Part shown: in pieces, positions 22,208 to 30,297 of the stretch | How positions within the stretch are numbered: the first letter of the stretch is position 1 | Layout: each line of letters starts with the position of its first letter | Origin: CAVQRC01 sp963715045 | GTDB taxonomy: Bacteria; Planctomycetota; Planctomycetia; Pirellulales; Lacipirellulaceae | Length of the DNA stretch: 64,000 bases | Assembly (NCBI GenBank): GCA_963715045.1 | Contig: CAVQRC010000019.1 | Coordinates: 62,001 to 126,000, forward strand | Reading direction: 5' to 3' | Position numbers and translations under genes: made by a program | Notes under the pieces: model-generated | Seen by the model: only the letters and a program-made list of their open reading frames with translations | Database searches by the model: none | Told to the model about the DNA's origin: nothing

Positions 22208-22771
22208 ATGACGACCTGGGTCCGCTGCAACCGTCGCATCCACGGAACTCTCATCGCGTTGGCCTGGAGCCTGGCCTGGATGGGCGTCCTGGGCAGCCTT
22301 GCTTTCCCGGGGCGTCTGCCGGGAGCGGCATCAGTGGCCGTAGTAGGCGGGTTGTTGGCGGTTTCCGCGAGCGGCTTCCTCGGCTGGCGGATGCGACGCC
22401 CCCGCGTCGCGTACGCGGGAGATGACGTACTCTTTTTCCTCACTCAGCGAGACGCCATCCGCGTGCCACTGCTCGTCGTCGAGGCGTTCTTCCTCGGGCA
22501 GGGGGATCATTCCGTGCCGGGACTGCCACGCGAGAGCACTTATGCCACCTATCTCATCGCGCGGCTCGATCAGCGGAAGACGGAGTGGGCCAGCCGCCAG
22601 TGCAATCCCCGTTTGGGCAAGTGGTGTGACGGCTATATTCGCATCAATGGGGCGTGGACCGAACCACTCACACTCGATACCGTCGGCCGGGTGAACCGGT
22701 TGCTCCACGAGGCAAAACAATTGCCGCAAGAGCAACGCACCAGGCCGGGTTCGAAGCAGGAACACATTTGA
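22208..22771 (+). CDS. Two-helix membrane protein upstream of mfnB
   Basis: A 188-residue protein from ATG 22208. Two hydrophobic helices (about residues 14-34 and 39-60) are followed by a soluble domain with RVAYAGDDVLFFLTQRDAIRVPLLVVEAFFLGQG. It resembles a small conserved planctomycete protein found beside mfnB; I cannot name it. Its stop codon overlaps the ATG of mfnB (TGATG), so the pair form one operon and may share a role. Its frame is intact. Confidence 0.75.
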   Translation: MTTWVRCNRRIHGTLIALAWSLAWMGVLGSLAFPGRLPGAASVAVVGGLLAVSASGFLGWRMRRPRVAYAGDDVLFFLTQRDAIRVPLLVVEAFFLGQGDHSVPGLPRESTYATYLIARLDQRKTEWASRQCNPRLGKWCDGYIRINGAWTEPLTLDTVGRVNRLLHEAKQLPQEQRTRPGSKQEHI

Positions 22772-23529
22772 TGGTCGAGATGATCTGTGACGCGGCTGCC
22801 GATCCGGTCCGGCTGCTGGTCAGCGTCCGAAATCCTCGCGAAGTTCCGGCCGCGATTGCGGGCGGCGCCGACATCATCGACGTGAAGGAGCCTTCTGCCG
22901 GAACGCTGGGGGCCGCGTCTTGTGCATGCGTAAAGTCAGTGGCGAACTGCGTCGGGCACCAACGTCCACTGAGCGTCGCCGTGGGCGAGCTCGTCGACCT
23001 TCGCGATTGCCACCTGGAAGCCCTGTTGGCAATTGAATCGGTAAATTATTTCAAGATTGGACTCTCGGCAGTGGCCGACGAAAGCCGTTTGTGGGAAAGA
23101 TTCGAGACGTTCTGCGCACAAGTCCGCTGTGTCGCGACGCCGGTTGCAGTGGCCTATGCAGATTGGAAGGCGGCTGCCTGCTGGCCGCCTCGCGTGGTCA
23201 TCGATCGAGGTTACGACGTCGGCTGCCGCACATTCCTGATTGACACATACCACAAGAACGGACGCGATCTGTGGGCGGAAGTCGATCCAGCGGCGCTTCG
23301 CGAACTCGTCGACCACGTTCATCAACTCGGTGGTGAACTCGCAGTGGCTGGCTCACTCGCGTTGGCGAACGTCGCTTGGGCGAGAATTGCCGGCGCCGAC
23401 ATTGTGGGTATCCGAGGTGCTGCATGCCGTCGTGGCCGCCAATCGCAGCTCGACGCCGAGTGTGTCCGCCGAATCGCAGCGGCGCTCAGGACCCCGGGAA
23501 TTTGCTTGACTTTGCCCCGCCATTCGTAA
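22771..23529 (+). CDS. mfnB: (5-formylfuran-3-yl)methyl phosphate synthase
   Basis: Makes 4-(hydroxymethyl)-2-furancarboxaldehyde phosphate from two glyceraldehyde-3-phosphates, the first step in building methanofuran. In bacteria it supplies the cofactor of the tetrahydromethanopterin-linked formaldehyde/C1 pathway. The 252-residue protein has the opening LLVSVRNPREVPAAIAGGADIIDVKEPSAGTLGA, which matches MfnB/DUF556, the lysine-bearing VAYADWKAA strand, FLIDTYHKNGRDLW, and the C-terminal ADIVGIRGAACR. The TIM-barrel lysines of the active site fall at D-V-K in the opening and in the middle. It starts at ATG 22771, overlapping the previous stop. It is the only visible C1-pathway gene in the window. 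Confidence 0.85.
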   Translation: MVEMICDAAADPVRLLVSVRNPREVPAAIAGGADIIDVKEPSAGTLGAASCACVKSVANCVGHQRPLSVAVGELVDLRDCHLEALLAIESVNYFKIGLSAVADESRLWERFETFCAQVRCVATPVAVAYADWKAAACWPPRVVIDRGYDVGCRTFLIDTYHKNGRDLWAEVDPAALRELVDHVHQLGGELAVAGSLALANVAWARIAGADIVGIRGAACRRGRQSQLDAECVRRIAAALRTPGICLTLPRHS

Positions 23530-23617
23530 TACTCGCCGCTGAGTTGGGGGGAGTCCGGCGGCCGATCTTTGCCCAAGACAACAGGTATTCGCACGATGAG
23601 AGCGAAAGGGAGCAGCC

Positions 23618-23845
23618 GTGAAAAAGTCTGTGCTCGAGGCCATTCGCGAAGGGATCTGGAACTTCGAACCGTCTCAGGTTGATGAAACGAGCTTTTCGGC
23701 CACGCCGGCGATGCCGGGCACGCCGGAGAAAATTGATATCATGGCAAAACGTGTTCGCTCCGGATTTCCCCTGTGGCATTCGGACGATCGAACCGATTTC
23801 GACGACACAGACTGCGACGATCTCGCCGATACGGATGAGATGTAA
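23618..23845 (+). CDS. Small acidic planctomycete protein
   Basis: A 75-residue protein starting at GTG 23618 (GTG AAA AAG). The centre holds ATPAMPGTPEKIDIMAKRVRSGFPLWH, and the end is acidic (DRTDFDDTDCDDLADTDE). Similar short proteins occur in Pirellulales, beside the PHA-like gene or elsewhere; no domain is recognised. It ends 11 bases before the next gene and shares an operon with it. Confidence 0.6.
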   Translation: MKKSVLEAIREGIWNFEPSQVDETSFSATPAMPGTPEKIDIMAKRVRSGFPLWHSDDRTDFDDTDCDDLADTDEM

Positions 23846-23855
23846 GGAACCATTG

Positions 23856-24158
23856 ATGCCCAAGTTTTCGATTACCCAACCCCACCAACTCGATCGCCCG
23901 AAGGCAATTGAACGCGTCCATGGACTGCTGACGAGAATCCGAGAAAAGTACAGCGACCAGGTCAAGGACGTTCAAGAAGAGTGGCACGGTGATGATCTCG
24001 CTTTCAGGTTTCGGACCTTTGGCATGAACTTCACGGGAAAAGTCGTTATTTTGGAAGACCGAGTCGACGTCCAGGGAGATCTTCCCTTCTCGGCGATGAT
24101 GTTCAAGGGCAAGATCGAGTCCGCGATCCAGGGTGAGCTTCAAAGACTGCTCGGCTGA
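23856..24158 (+). CDS. Polyhydroxyalkanoic acid system family protein (PHA_gran_rgn)
   Basis: A 100-residue protein from ATG 23856, preceded by an AAGGA site. It has the signature of the PHA_gran_rgn family: FSITQPHQLDRPKAIERVH, FRTFGMNFTGKVVILED.VDVQGDLPF and KGKIESAIQGELQRLLG. Family members resemble granule-associated regulators, but outside PHA producers the role is unknown. Nothing else nearby belongs to polyhydroxyalkanoate synthesis. It is the second gene of a two-gene unit with the acidic protein upstream. Confidence 0.78.
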   Translation: MPKFSITQPHQLDRPKAIERVHGLLTRIREKYSDQVKDVQEEWHGDDLAFRFRTFGMNFTGKVVILEDRVDVQGDLPFSAMMFKGKIESAIQGELQRLLG

Positions 24159-24185
24159 AGTAGTCGACCAACGGAAGTGATCGAC

Positions 24186-25499
24186 CTACAGACCGGTCCG
24201 CGCCCGGATCGCGACGCGATTCGCGTCGCGCGTGAAGGCCAGTCCCGCTGATGTGCACAGTGCTTCCAGCAATTCGTCGAGTGTTGCGTCGCGGACTTTG
24301 AACGTCAATCGATCGTCCAGCGACAATCCGGCTTCCGCGAGCTCTTGCAGGTCATAGGCGAATTGAAGCTCAAGCCGGTCACCGAGCACGCGGAGCACCT
24401 CTCCCAGCCGTTGCTCCGTTATCCGCAGCGTATGACGCCTGCCCTCATCGCTGTCTGCCGCTGAAGGCGACGCCCGACGGCGACTGTGTCCCGGCGACCG
24501 TCCCGAGATCAACGCCGAGATTCGCTCGTGAGATTCGACCATCGCGTGGAGCAAAATCTTCCGCCCGGCACGCTTGATGTCCAATTCTCCGGACTCCTCA
24601 CGAAGTACTTGCAGAGCTGCCGCCGTTTGCCGATTGGCAACATAGGCGACGGTGATCGCCTCCTCGTAGGTGATCGGCACGAGTTGAATCGCGTGACCTT
24701 CCTGAGCCCAGGCGAAACTCAGTTCGAATCCGATCAGTGTGAGACACAACTGATCGCTGCAACGGAGCGGCGGAAGCTTGCCGGCGTCCCACAGATCGTG
24801 CGGCAAATCGTCAAGATTGGTCACGGCCAACTCGTACGCGTGGCAAATCGATGCCAGCACATCCTGCGATGCATCCAGGCGCTGCCAGGATAGGGCTTTC
24901 GGTCGAGACAACGTCCGCTGCCGTGCAGTCGGCAACTGGCGGAGATCACGTCGCACTAACTCGGCCAGAGTACGCAGCCTTGCTGCCGCGGCTTCCGGAC
25001 CCAGGTACACGACCGAGTCGAGGACGCTGAGGCCACCCTGTTGTGTGGCCGCGACGTCGGCGATAACCTCCCGCAACGGAACGTCGCGATAAGTGGCCGT
25101 CAACTTCGCGTTTGGATCCAGGCGACGATCAACGAACAGGGCGACCCGATGCACGTCGCACAGACGAGTCAGGGCGGGTACGAATTCCGCGTTCTCCCAA
25201 CGAATATCGACGTGGGCGTCCAACGCAGCGGTCACGTCGCGGCGAAAGGCGTTCTGCTCCGACTCTGAGGCGTCACTCGCCGTGCCAGCCAGACAACCTG
25301 CCAACCACGCCAGGATGACGACAGTTGTCGGTTTGGCAGGCAGCCACTTCGGGCAGGACCCGACTCCCGCAAGCAACTCCGCTCGTGACGAAAAGGTCGG
25401 ATCGGCTGGGCTTTGTCGAGTCCGACTGCTGTCGCGAGCGCGCGAGTGGACGTGCGGAGAGTTCATGCTGCCAGCGATCCACACCGTACAAATCGACAA
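24186..25499 (-). CDS. Exported protein with STN-like domains
   Basis: Up to 437 residues; the start may be the Met at residue 12 (MNSPHVHSRARD). A hydrophobic run ending LAGCLAGTAS near residue 70 suggests signal export with a possible lipobox. Two STN-like (secretin/TonB N-terminus short) domains are visible. The first is around residues 100-160 (FVPALTRLCDVHRVALFVD...LREVIADVA). The second is at the C-terminus (LGEVLRVLGDRLELQFAYD...LDELLEALCTSAGLAFTRDA). The middle domain is unclassified. STN domains usually precede secretin pores, but no secretin barrel follows here. It is likely a periplasmic binding or scaffold protein of planctomycetes. Confidence 0.75.
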   Translation of the reverse strand: MSICTVWIAGSMNSPHVHSRARDSSRTRQSPADPTFSSRAELLAGVGSCPKWLPAKPTTVVILAWLAGCLAGTASDASESEQNAFRRDVTAALDAHVDIRWENAEFVPALTRLCDVHRVALFVDRRLDPNAKLTATYRDVPLREVIADVAATQQGGLSVLDSVVYLGPEAAAARLRTLAELVRRDLRQLPTARQRTLSRPKALSWQRLDASQDVLASICHAYELAVTNLDDLPHDLWDAGKLPPLRCSDQLCLTLIGFELSFAWAQEGHAIQLVPITYEEAITVAYVANRQTAAALQVLREESGELDIKRAGRKILLHAMVESHERISALISGRSPGHSRRRASPSAADSDEGRRHTLRITEQRLGEVLRVLGDRLELQFAYDLQELAEAGLSLDDRLTFKVRDATLDELLEALCTSAGLAFTRDANRVAIRARTGL

Positions 25500-25676
25500 T
25501 TCTGTTGGATCGTTTTCATTCTCGGATTAGACTCAATCGTAAATTCCAACTTCTAAGAGAGCTCATTGAATCTGTTGTTGAGAGCGTTAACCAGGCATCT
25601 TGTTGTGTATCTGCCTATCAGATTCTAGACACGCGATCAGGGATGAGCGAATTGCGGCAATCCGGGGGATCTAACG

Positions 25677-26339
25677 ATGAGTCAGCAGCAGCCGACCGTT
25701 CCGCTACTTCGGAAGTCATTCGAGGATTTTCTTGACCACCAGAACGAAGAGTGGTTCGTCCATTCTATTGGAGACCGCTATCTACCGGGCACTTTGGAGC
25801 GACTGGTGGTGGCCGGTGACCGCGTGACGCGTCGGGCAGCCGTCTTGAGCCTCGGCTATCTGGCTGAATACGACTCGAATCGCGCTTTAGGTTGCGCGTT
25901 GGTCGATCGCGATCGGGGCGTCAGAACACTGGCCGAAACTGCCATCCGGAACGTCTGGCGGCGTGCCGGCACGCAGGAGCAGCGGGCTCTGCTGAGCGAC
26001 GTTGTGCAATCCAACGAAGCTGGGGATTACGAGCAGGCTGTTGCGAAGGCGACGCGACTGATTCACGAGTCTCCGTGGATCGCCGAGGCGTGGTGCCAGC
26101 GAGGGACCGCTTCGTACCACCTGGGGAAATTCGAAGCGGCAATCGGCGACTGTCGGCAAACACTCGAAATCAATCCCTACCAATTTCTCGCGGCGGCGGG
26201 GATAGGGCAGTGTTATCTGCGGCAGAACAATGCGCCTGCCGCCCTCGAAGCATTTCGGCGAGCGCTGCGTCTGAATCCCAACATGGAAGAAGTGCGTGCA
26301 CGCGTGATTCAGCTGCAAAAGTCGCTCAAGAAAGACTGA
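25677..26339 (+). CDS. HEAT/TPR-repeat protein
   Basis: A 220-residue soluble protein. The first 90 residues have HEAT-like helices (RVTRRAAVLSLGYLAEYDSN and RGVRTLAETAIRNVWRRAG). From about residue 110 there are three TPR units (AGDYEQAVAKATRLIHESPW, GKFEAAIGDCRQTLEINPY and NNAPAALEAFRRALRLNPN). TPR and HEAT repeats bind partners, so a scaffold role is inferred; no partner is shown. It starts at ATG 25677, with the opposite-strand STN gene 175 bases away. It ends 26 bases before the end of the convergent thioredoxin-like gene. Confidence 0.8.
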   Translation: MSQQQPTVPLLRKSFEDFLDHQNEEWFVHSIGDRYLPGTLERLVVAGDRVTRRAAVLSLGYLAEYDSNRALGCALVDRDRGVRTLAETAIRNVWRRAGTQEQRALLSDVVQSNEAGDYEQAVAKATRLIHESPWIAEAWCQRGTASYHLGKFEAAIGDCRQTLEINPYQFLAAAGIGQCYLRQNNAPAALEAFRRALRLNPNMEEVRARVIQLQKSLKKD

Positions 26340-26364
26340 CCGGTATCTGTTACAGAAATAGCCC

Positions 26365-27576
26365 TCACCTCAACTGGCGATCTTGGGGTGCGATCATCGC
26401 TTGCCGCACGCGCATGTGAAACGCCTCCGGGTTGGCTTCAAACTGCTGCAGAGTATCTTCCGCCGAGAACAAGAAGACCATCCCGCGGTACTCCGCGCCG
26501 AAGTCCCGCCTTCCTTTGACGAGGTTCCCCGTCGTCAAAGCAACCACCGGATCGCAACCCGACAGTACCGGACTGTACATATCCGGATTGGTGAAGAATT
26601 TCTGGCGGGCCTCCGCCGAAACGAACAGGTAGGTCCTTCCGCGGTGGATGGCTCCCCACTGCGTCACGCCGCGTTGCCAGACTCGACGTTCCTTCAGGGT
26701 CACCGGGCAGTAGCCGTCGAGGCCCAGTTCGGGGGATCCCTCGGGAAGCTGAGGTGTCGGTGAGGCAACCGCTCCAACCGAGGGCCGTTCCTGTTCGGAC
26801 CCGCTGCCGGCGGGGGCACTGCCAGCGACCTTGTTCTGAACCGCGGGGATTTCCGCCCGGGGCATGACAACTGATCCGTTCGAATTGCCAATGCCCACGG
26901 TAGGTGTCACGAACCCCGACCCCGGGATGATCGCACTCTGAGTGGGACTGACGTTTGGCGACCGCAGGCCCGATCGCTCCGCGGCCAGAGAGGTTGCTGG
27001 AGCCATTCCAGCAGATGTCCCTGCTGGCGGGGACATCGGAAGGTCGGCGTAGGCTGAATTCAACGCAGGTTGCGGGGAACGCGAAGCATCGACTGCGATT
27101 GCAGACGACGTTCCAAGACGAGAATTGACCGCCCGCTGATGTGTTGTCGCAATGTGGGTCATCTGGGCGACATACTGGTCAGATGTCGGGGGACTGTTCA
27201 TTGCCTGTAAGACCTGGCCCGCTGGAGTCAAAATGACGTCATACGGGATGCTGCTAACCTTGAATTGCTCCGCCGTGGCGGGAGACTCCCGCGTATTGAT
27301 CTTGATCGGGATGTAATGGGTGCCTACCGCGGTCGCTACATCCGCCTGGTTGAAAACGTTCTGGTCCAACCGCCGACAAGGTTCGCACGACTCGCTCCAG
27401 AAATGAACCAGGAGCAATCGACCGGAACTCGCAGCTTCCAGACGCGCGGCCTCGAGGTCATGCCGCCAGGCAACTTCACTCCGAGATTCCGCAGGAAACA
27501 AGACCGAGAAAGCAAGGGTGAGTACCGCCGGAACGGCGAGGCGAGAAAGGATCCGCATGGCAACAATTCCATTCAT
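26365..27576 (-). CDS. Periplasmic thioredoxin-fold protein with two YHS-like segments
   Basis: About 403 residues from ATG 27576 (or MRIL at 27558). A signal peptide (AVPAVLTLAFSVLFPAESRS) is followed by a thioredoxin fold with HFWSESCEPCRRL, whose CEPC pair is the redox site. A disordered Ser/Pro-rich linker follows (~160-270). Two YHS-like modules come next: CPVTLKERRVWQRGVTQWG..GRTYLFVSAEARQKFFTNPD and GCDPVVALTTGNLV..EYRGMVFLFSAEDTLQQFEANPE. YHS modules bind metals through Cys in other families, and the C-P/C-D residues are present here. An envelope thiol-disulfide or metal-related protein is inferred. Confidence 0.8.
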   Translation of the reverse strand: MNGIVAMRILSRLAVPAVLTLAFSVLFPAESRSEVAWRHDLEAARLEAASSGRLLLVHFWSESCEPCRRLDQNVFNQADVATAVGTHYIPIKINTRESPATAEQFKVSSIPYDVILTPAGQVLQAMNSPPTSDQYVAQMTHIATTHQRAVNSRLGTSSAIAVDASRSPQPALNSAYADLPMSPPAGTSAGMAPATSLAAERSGLRSPNVSPTQSAIIPGSGFVTPTVGIGNSNGSVVMPRAEIPAVQNKVAGSAPAGSGSEQERPSVGAVASPTPQLPEGSPELGLDGYCPVTLKERRVWQRGVTQWGAIHRGRTYLFVSAEARQKFFTNPDMYSPVLSGCDPVVALTTGNLVKGRRDFGAEYRGMVFLFSAEDTLQQFEANPEAFHMRVRQAMIAPQDRQLR

Positions 27577-28473
27577 GGGGGGGAGCACGCGTTAAATGCG
27601 GACGCGGGCCCGGAGTGGGCACCTTTAAACATCGAATACCATCGCACGGCGGGGCGAATTGCCCCTACGGATTGCCTTATCGGCACAGGTGGCTCACGAG
27701 ATTGGCAAAATTTTGACAATTAGGCAAGATTTGTGGAGACCAGGCGGTAGGATTCCGATGAGATGGGAAACTGGGTCGCGACTCCAAAGCACTGGCGAGG
27801 ATTCTTTCGCAGCCCCGCAGAGACAGCTTGACAAACCGGACACTTCGACTAACATTACCGGGAATTCGAGGTACTGCCCAATTGCGGGCGGCATCTTGTG
27901 GCCAGTTCACTCACGGCCCCCCCTTCTCTGACATCCACCAGGCAGCCGTTCGCTTGGGACTGTCGGTACACAGGAGAATGCCGGTTATCGGCCACCTCCA
28001 CATGGCACCCCTTTCTGAGAATGCGCCTCATGGCGATCTCTTGTGCTGAAGGTTCTATCGCGTGCCAAGGTGGCAGTGGCCTGCTTCAAGCCTGAAGGTA
28101 AGCCAAATCGCGTCGCAACTTCGTGACACGTACGTTCGGAATAACCCTATAAAATTCAGTTTCTGAACACCAGGCGTTCCGAGAACAGGAACCATCGTCG
28201 AATGCCTGGCGTCTCGCACGACCATCTTGGGCCGGCGTGGCCCACGGCGAATTACCATTTCGCCGAAATTGTTTTGCCACCCCCGCAACGTGCGGTGTAA
28301 CCGAAGAGGTTGGGGCGGTCTTCGCCCGGTGATCGAACGACGTCGGTTGACGATGCAGGACCGCTTCGCGGACCTCCGAGTGGAGGACCTATTCGCGGGG
28401 CAGATGCTTGCATAAAGCCGATTTTGATGCGCATGTAATTTACGGTTCCCCTCCAACACAGGTTGGCAGCTAG
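27577..28473. other. 900-base leader upstream of rho, no gene seen
   Basis: Between the thioredoxin-like gene and rho there is no supported protein gene. A sigma70-like pair lies at 27828-27855: TTGACA, 16 bases, TAACAT, reading toward rho. If used, the rho transcript would have a leader of about 600 bases. I looked for RNase P, tmRNA and 4.5S RNA signatures and saw none. Confidence 0.5.
27828..27855 (+). promoter_or_regulatory. Candidate sigma70 promoter for rho
   Basis: TTGACA (27828-27833) and TAACAT (27850-27855) are separated by 16 bases. The -35 is perfect and the -10 matches four of six bases of TATAAT. Chance occurrence is possible. Confidence 0.35.
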
Positions 28474-29751
28474 ATGGGAAAGAAGAAGAGAGGCAATCGG
28501 CCTCGAGGTCGAGGTTACGGTCGCGGCGTAGGAAAACCGGGTGGGCGCCCCGTGGCGCGAACGAATCGTCGCCGCGGAAACGGCGGTCCATCTGATGAAG
28601 AAGCGGTGAACGAGAACGGTGAACCGCTGCCGTTGGTTCCGGGCTCGGGCGTGCTCGAGATGCATCCCAATGGATACGGTTTCCTCCGCAATCCATCCTC
28701 CAATTTCATCCGGGAGCGGAGCGATCCGTTCGTTCCCGGAACCATGATCGAGAAATTCGGGCTTCGAGAAGGATTGCTGATCAACGGCATGGTTCAGCGA
28801 CATCGACGCGGACAGGGGCCCCGGCTCCGAGAGGTCCTGGACGTCGACGGAATCTCTCCGGAAGACTATCCGAACGTCAAGGAATTCGACGAACTGACAC
28901 CGATCACGCCCGAGGAATGGCTCCGTCTGGAGACCGGATCAGAGCCACTAACCACACGCGTGATGGACTTGTTGACACCCCTCGGTAAGGGGCAGCGGGC
29001 CTTGATCGTGGCGCCCCCTCGTACGGGTAAGACCGTGCTGATGCAGCACATTTCCAACGCGGTTTCCACGAACTATCCGGAAGTCGCGATGGTTGTGCTG
29101 CTGATCGATGAGCGGCCCGAAGAAGTCACCGATATGCGTCGCAACGTCAACGGGGAGGTTTTTGCCAGCAGCCTAGATTGCGACGTCGAAAGCCATGTGC
29201 GGTTATCTCAACTTGTCGTCGAACGCTGCAAGCGGCTGGCCGAGATGGGGCAGGATGTGTTCATGCTGATGGACTCCATTACCCGCCTCGCGCGGGCCTT
29301 CAACAAGTGGGTTGGCAACACCGGCAGAACGATGTCGGGTGGCGTCGATATCAAGGCTATGGATGTCCCCAAGAAGCTGTTTGCGACCGCACGGGCCTTC
29401 GAAGAGGGTGGGTCATTGACGATTGTCGGTACGGCACTGATCGATACGGGTAGTCGGATGGACGAATTGATTTTTCAGGAGTTTAAGGGGACCGGCAACA
29501 TGGAGTTGGTCCTGGACCGCAAGCTCGCCGATCGACGCATCTGGCCGTCGATCGACCTCGAGCAATCCGGGACGCGGAGGGAAGAAAAGTTGCTCGATCC
29601 GGAACTCCTCCACGCGTCGACCATGCTGCGGCGAACACTCTCGACGATGCATCACATTGATGCGATGGAACAGTTGACCACGCGATTGGCCAAGTTCAAG
29701 TCCAATGCGGAGTTCGTCAATTTGATTCAGGGAGCCCGGGCACTCGACTAG
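28474..29751 (+). CDS. rho: Transcription termination factor Rho
   Basis: A hexameric RNA-dependent ATPase that ends transcription, 425 residues. A basic, Gly/Arg-rich N-terminal extension of about 50 residues precedes the RNA-binding cold-shock-like domain (GVLEMHPNGYGFLRNPSSNF). The Walker A motif is APPRTGKT, Walker B/ERPEEVTDM follows, and the C-terminal arm has LMDSITRLARAFNKW, the GGVDIKAM Q-loop region and GTALIDTGSRMDE. The frame is intact. The basic N-terminal tail is common in planctomycete and actinobacterial Rho and may affect RNA binding. Confidence 0.97.
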   Translation: MGKKKRGNRPRGRGYGRGVGKPGGRPVARTNRRRGNGGPSDEEAVNENGEPLPLVPGSGVLEMHPNGYGFLRNPSSNFIRERSDPFVPGTMIEKFGLREGLLINGMVQRHRRGQGPRLREVLDVDGISPEDYPNVKEFDELTPITPEEWLRLETGSEPLTTRVMDLLTPLGKGQRALIVAPPRTGKTVLMQHISNAVSTNYPEVAMVVLLIDERPEEVTDMRRNVNGEVFASSLDCDVESHVRLSQLVVERCKRLAEMGQDVFMLMDSITRLARAFNKWVGNTGRTMSGGVDIKAMDVPKKLFATARAFEEGGSLTIVGTALIDTGSRMDELIFQEFKGTGNMELVLDRKLADRRIWPSIDLEQSGTRREEKLLDPELLHASTMLRRTLSTMHHIDAMEQLTTRLAKFKSNAEFVNLIQGARALD

Positions 29752-29768
29752 GGGCCGCTTGGAGCACC

Positions 29769-29832
29769 CGGTTTAGAGGCCTCCCTCGGGCGGGAAACTA
29801 GCCTGAACGAGACACGTATTGAAACGGCTTCT
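29769..29832. repeat. REP-like repeat A, diverged copy
   Basis: Matches the family best seen at 56613: AGGCCTCCC, then CGGGAAAC, then ACACG and AACGGCTTCT. The central GCAAAA/TTTTGC hairpin is lost in this copy. It sits just after the rho stop. Confidence 0.5.
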
Positions 29833-29952
29833 GGCAGCCCGTCCAGTACCCTTCCCCACCGACTTCTGTCGAACCGCGGTTGCGGTTAGGATGTCGATCA
29901 GAAGGACCGCAGGACGGCCAGTCAAGTGCAGTGGTTGACTGCGGAGTTTCGT

Positions 29953-30035
29953 GGAGGGTAAGCGAATTGGCTAGCGGCCTGATTGGAATTCAGGTGCTCC
30001 GTCAGGAGTTGCGGGTTCGAGTCCCGTGCCCTCCG
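29953..30035 (+). tRNA. tRNA-Ser(GGA)
   Basis: The cloverleaf closes with acceptor GGAGGGT/GCCCTCC (one T-G pair). The anticodon stem CCTGA/TCAGG encloses loop TTGGAAT, whose anticodon GGA reads UCC/UCU serine codons. A long variable arm (CTCC...GGAG) and the discriminator G are typical of serine tRNA. The T-arm GCGGG-TTCGAGT-CCCGT is standard. The CCA end is not encoded. Confidence 0.93.
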
Positions 30036-30297
30036 CTCTTGCTGCTGCGGTCCGCAGTGGCGGGAAATTCTTAGAGCCGTTCTCGATGCCAGGCTCAGAC
30101 AGCGGATTCCACCACCGTGGGATACAATCACCCAGGTTTAGGGGTGGGTTCGTGAGTTCCGCCACGTGATCCGGCCCAAAACTACCCCTTGATCCGGACT
30201 GATTGTAAAATCGAGCCGGATCGGGATGGCAGGACTCGACGCCATCGCGAGGGTATTGCCCTCATTTCTCCGTTCGATCAGGTGAGGACTTCTGTTG

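Noticed and set aside
27577..28473. Possible RNase P, tmRNA or 4.5S RNA in the rho leader
   Set aside because: None of the conserved core sequences of these RNAs is present.
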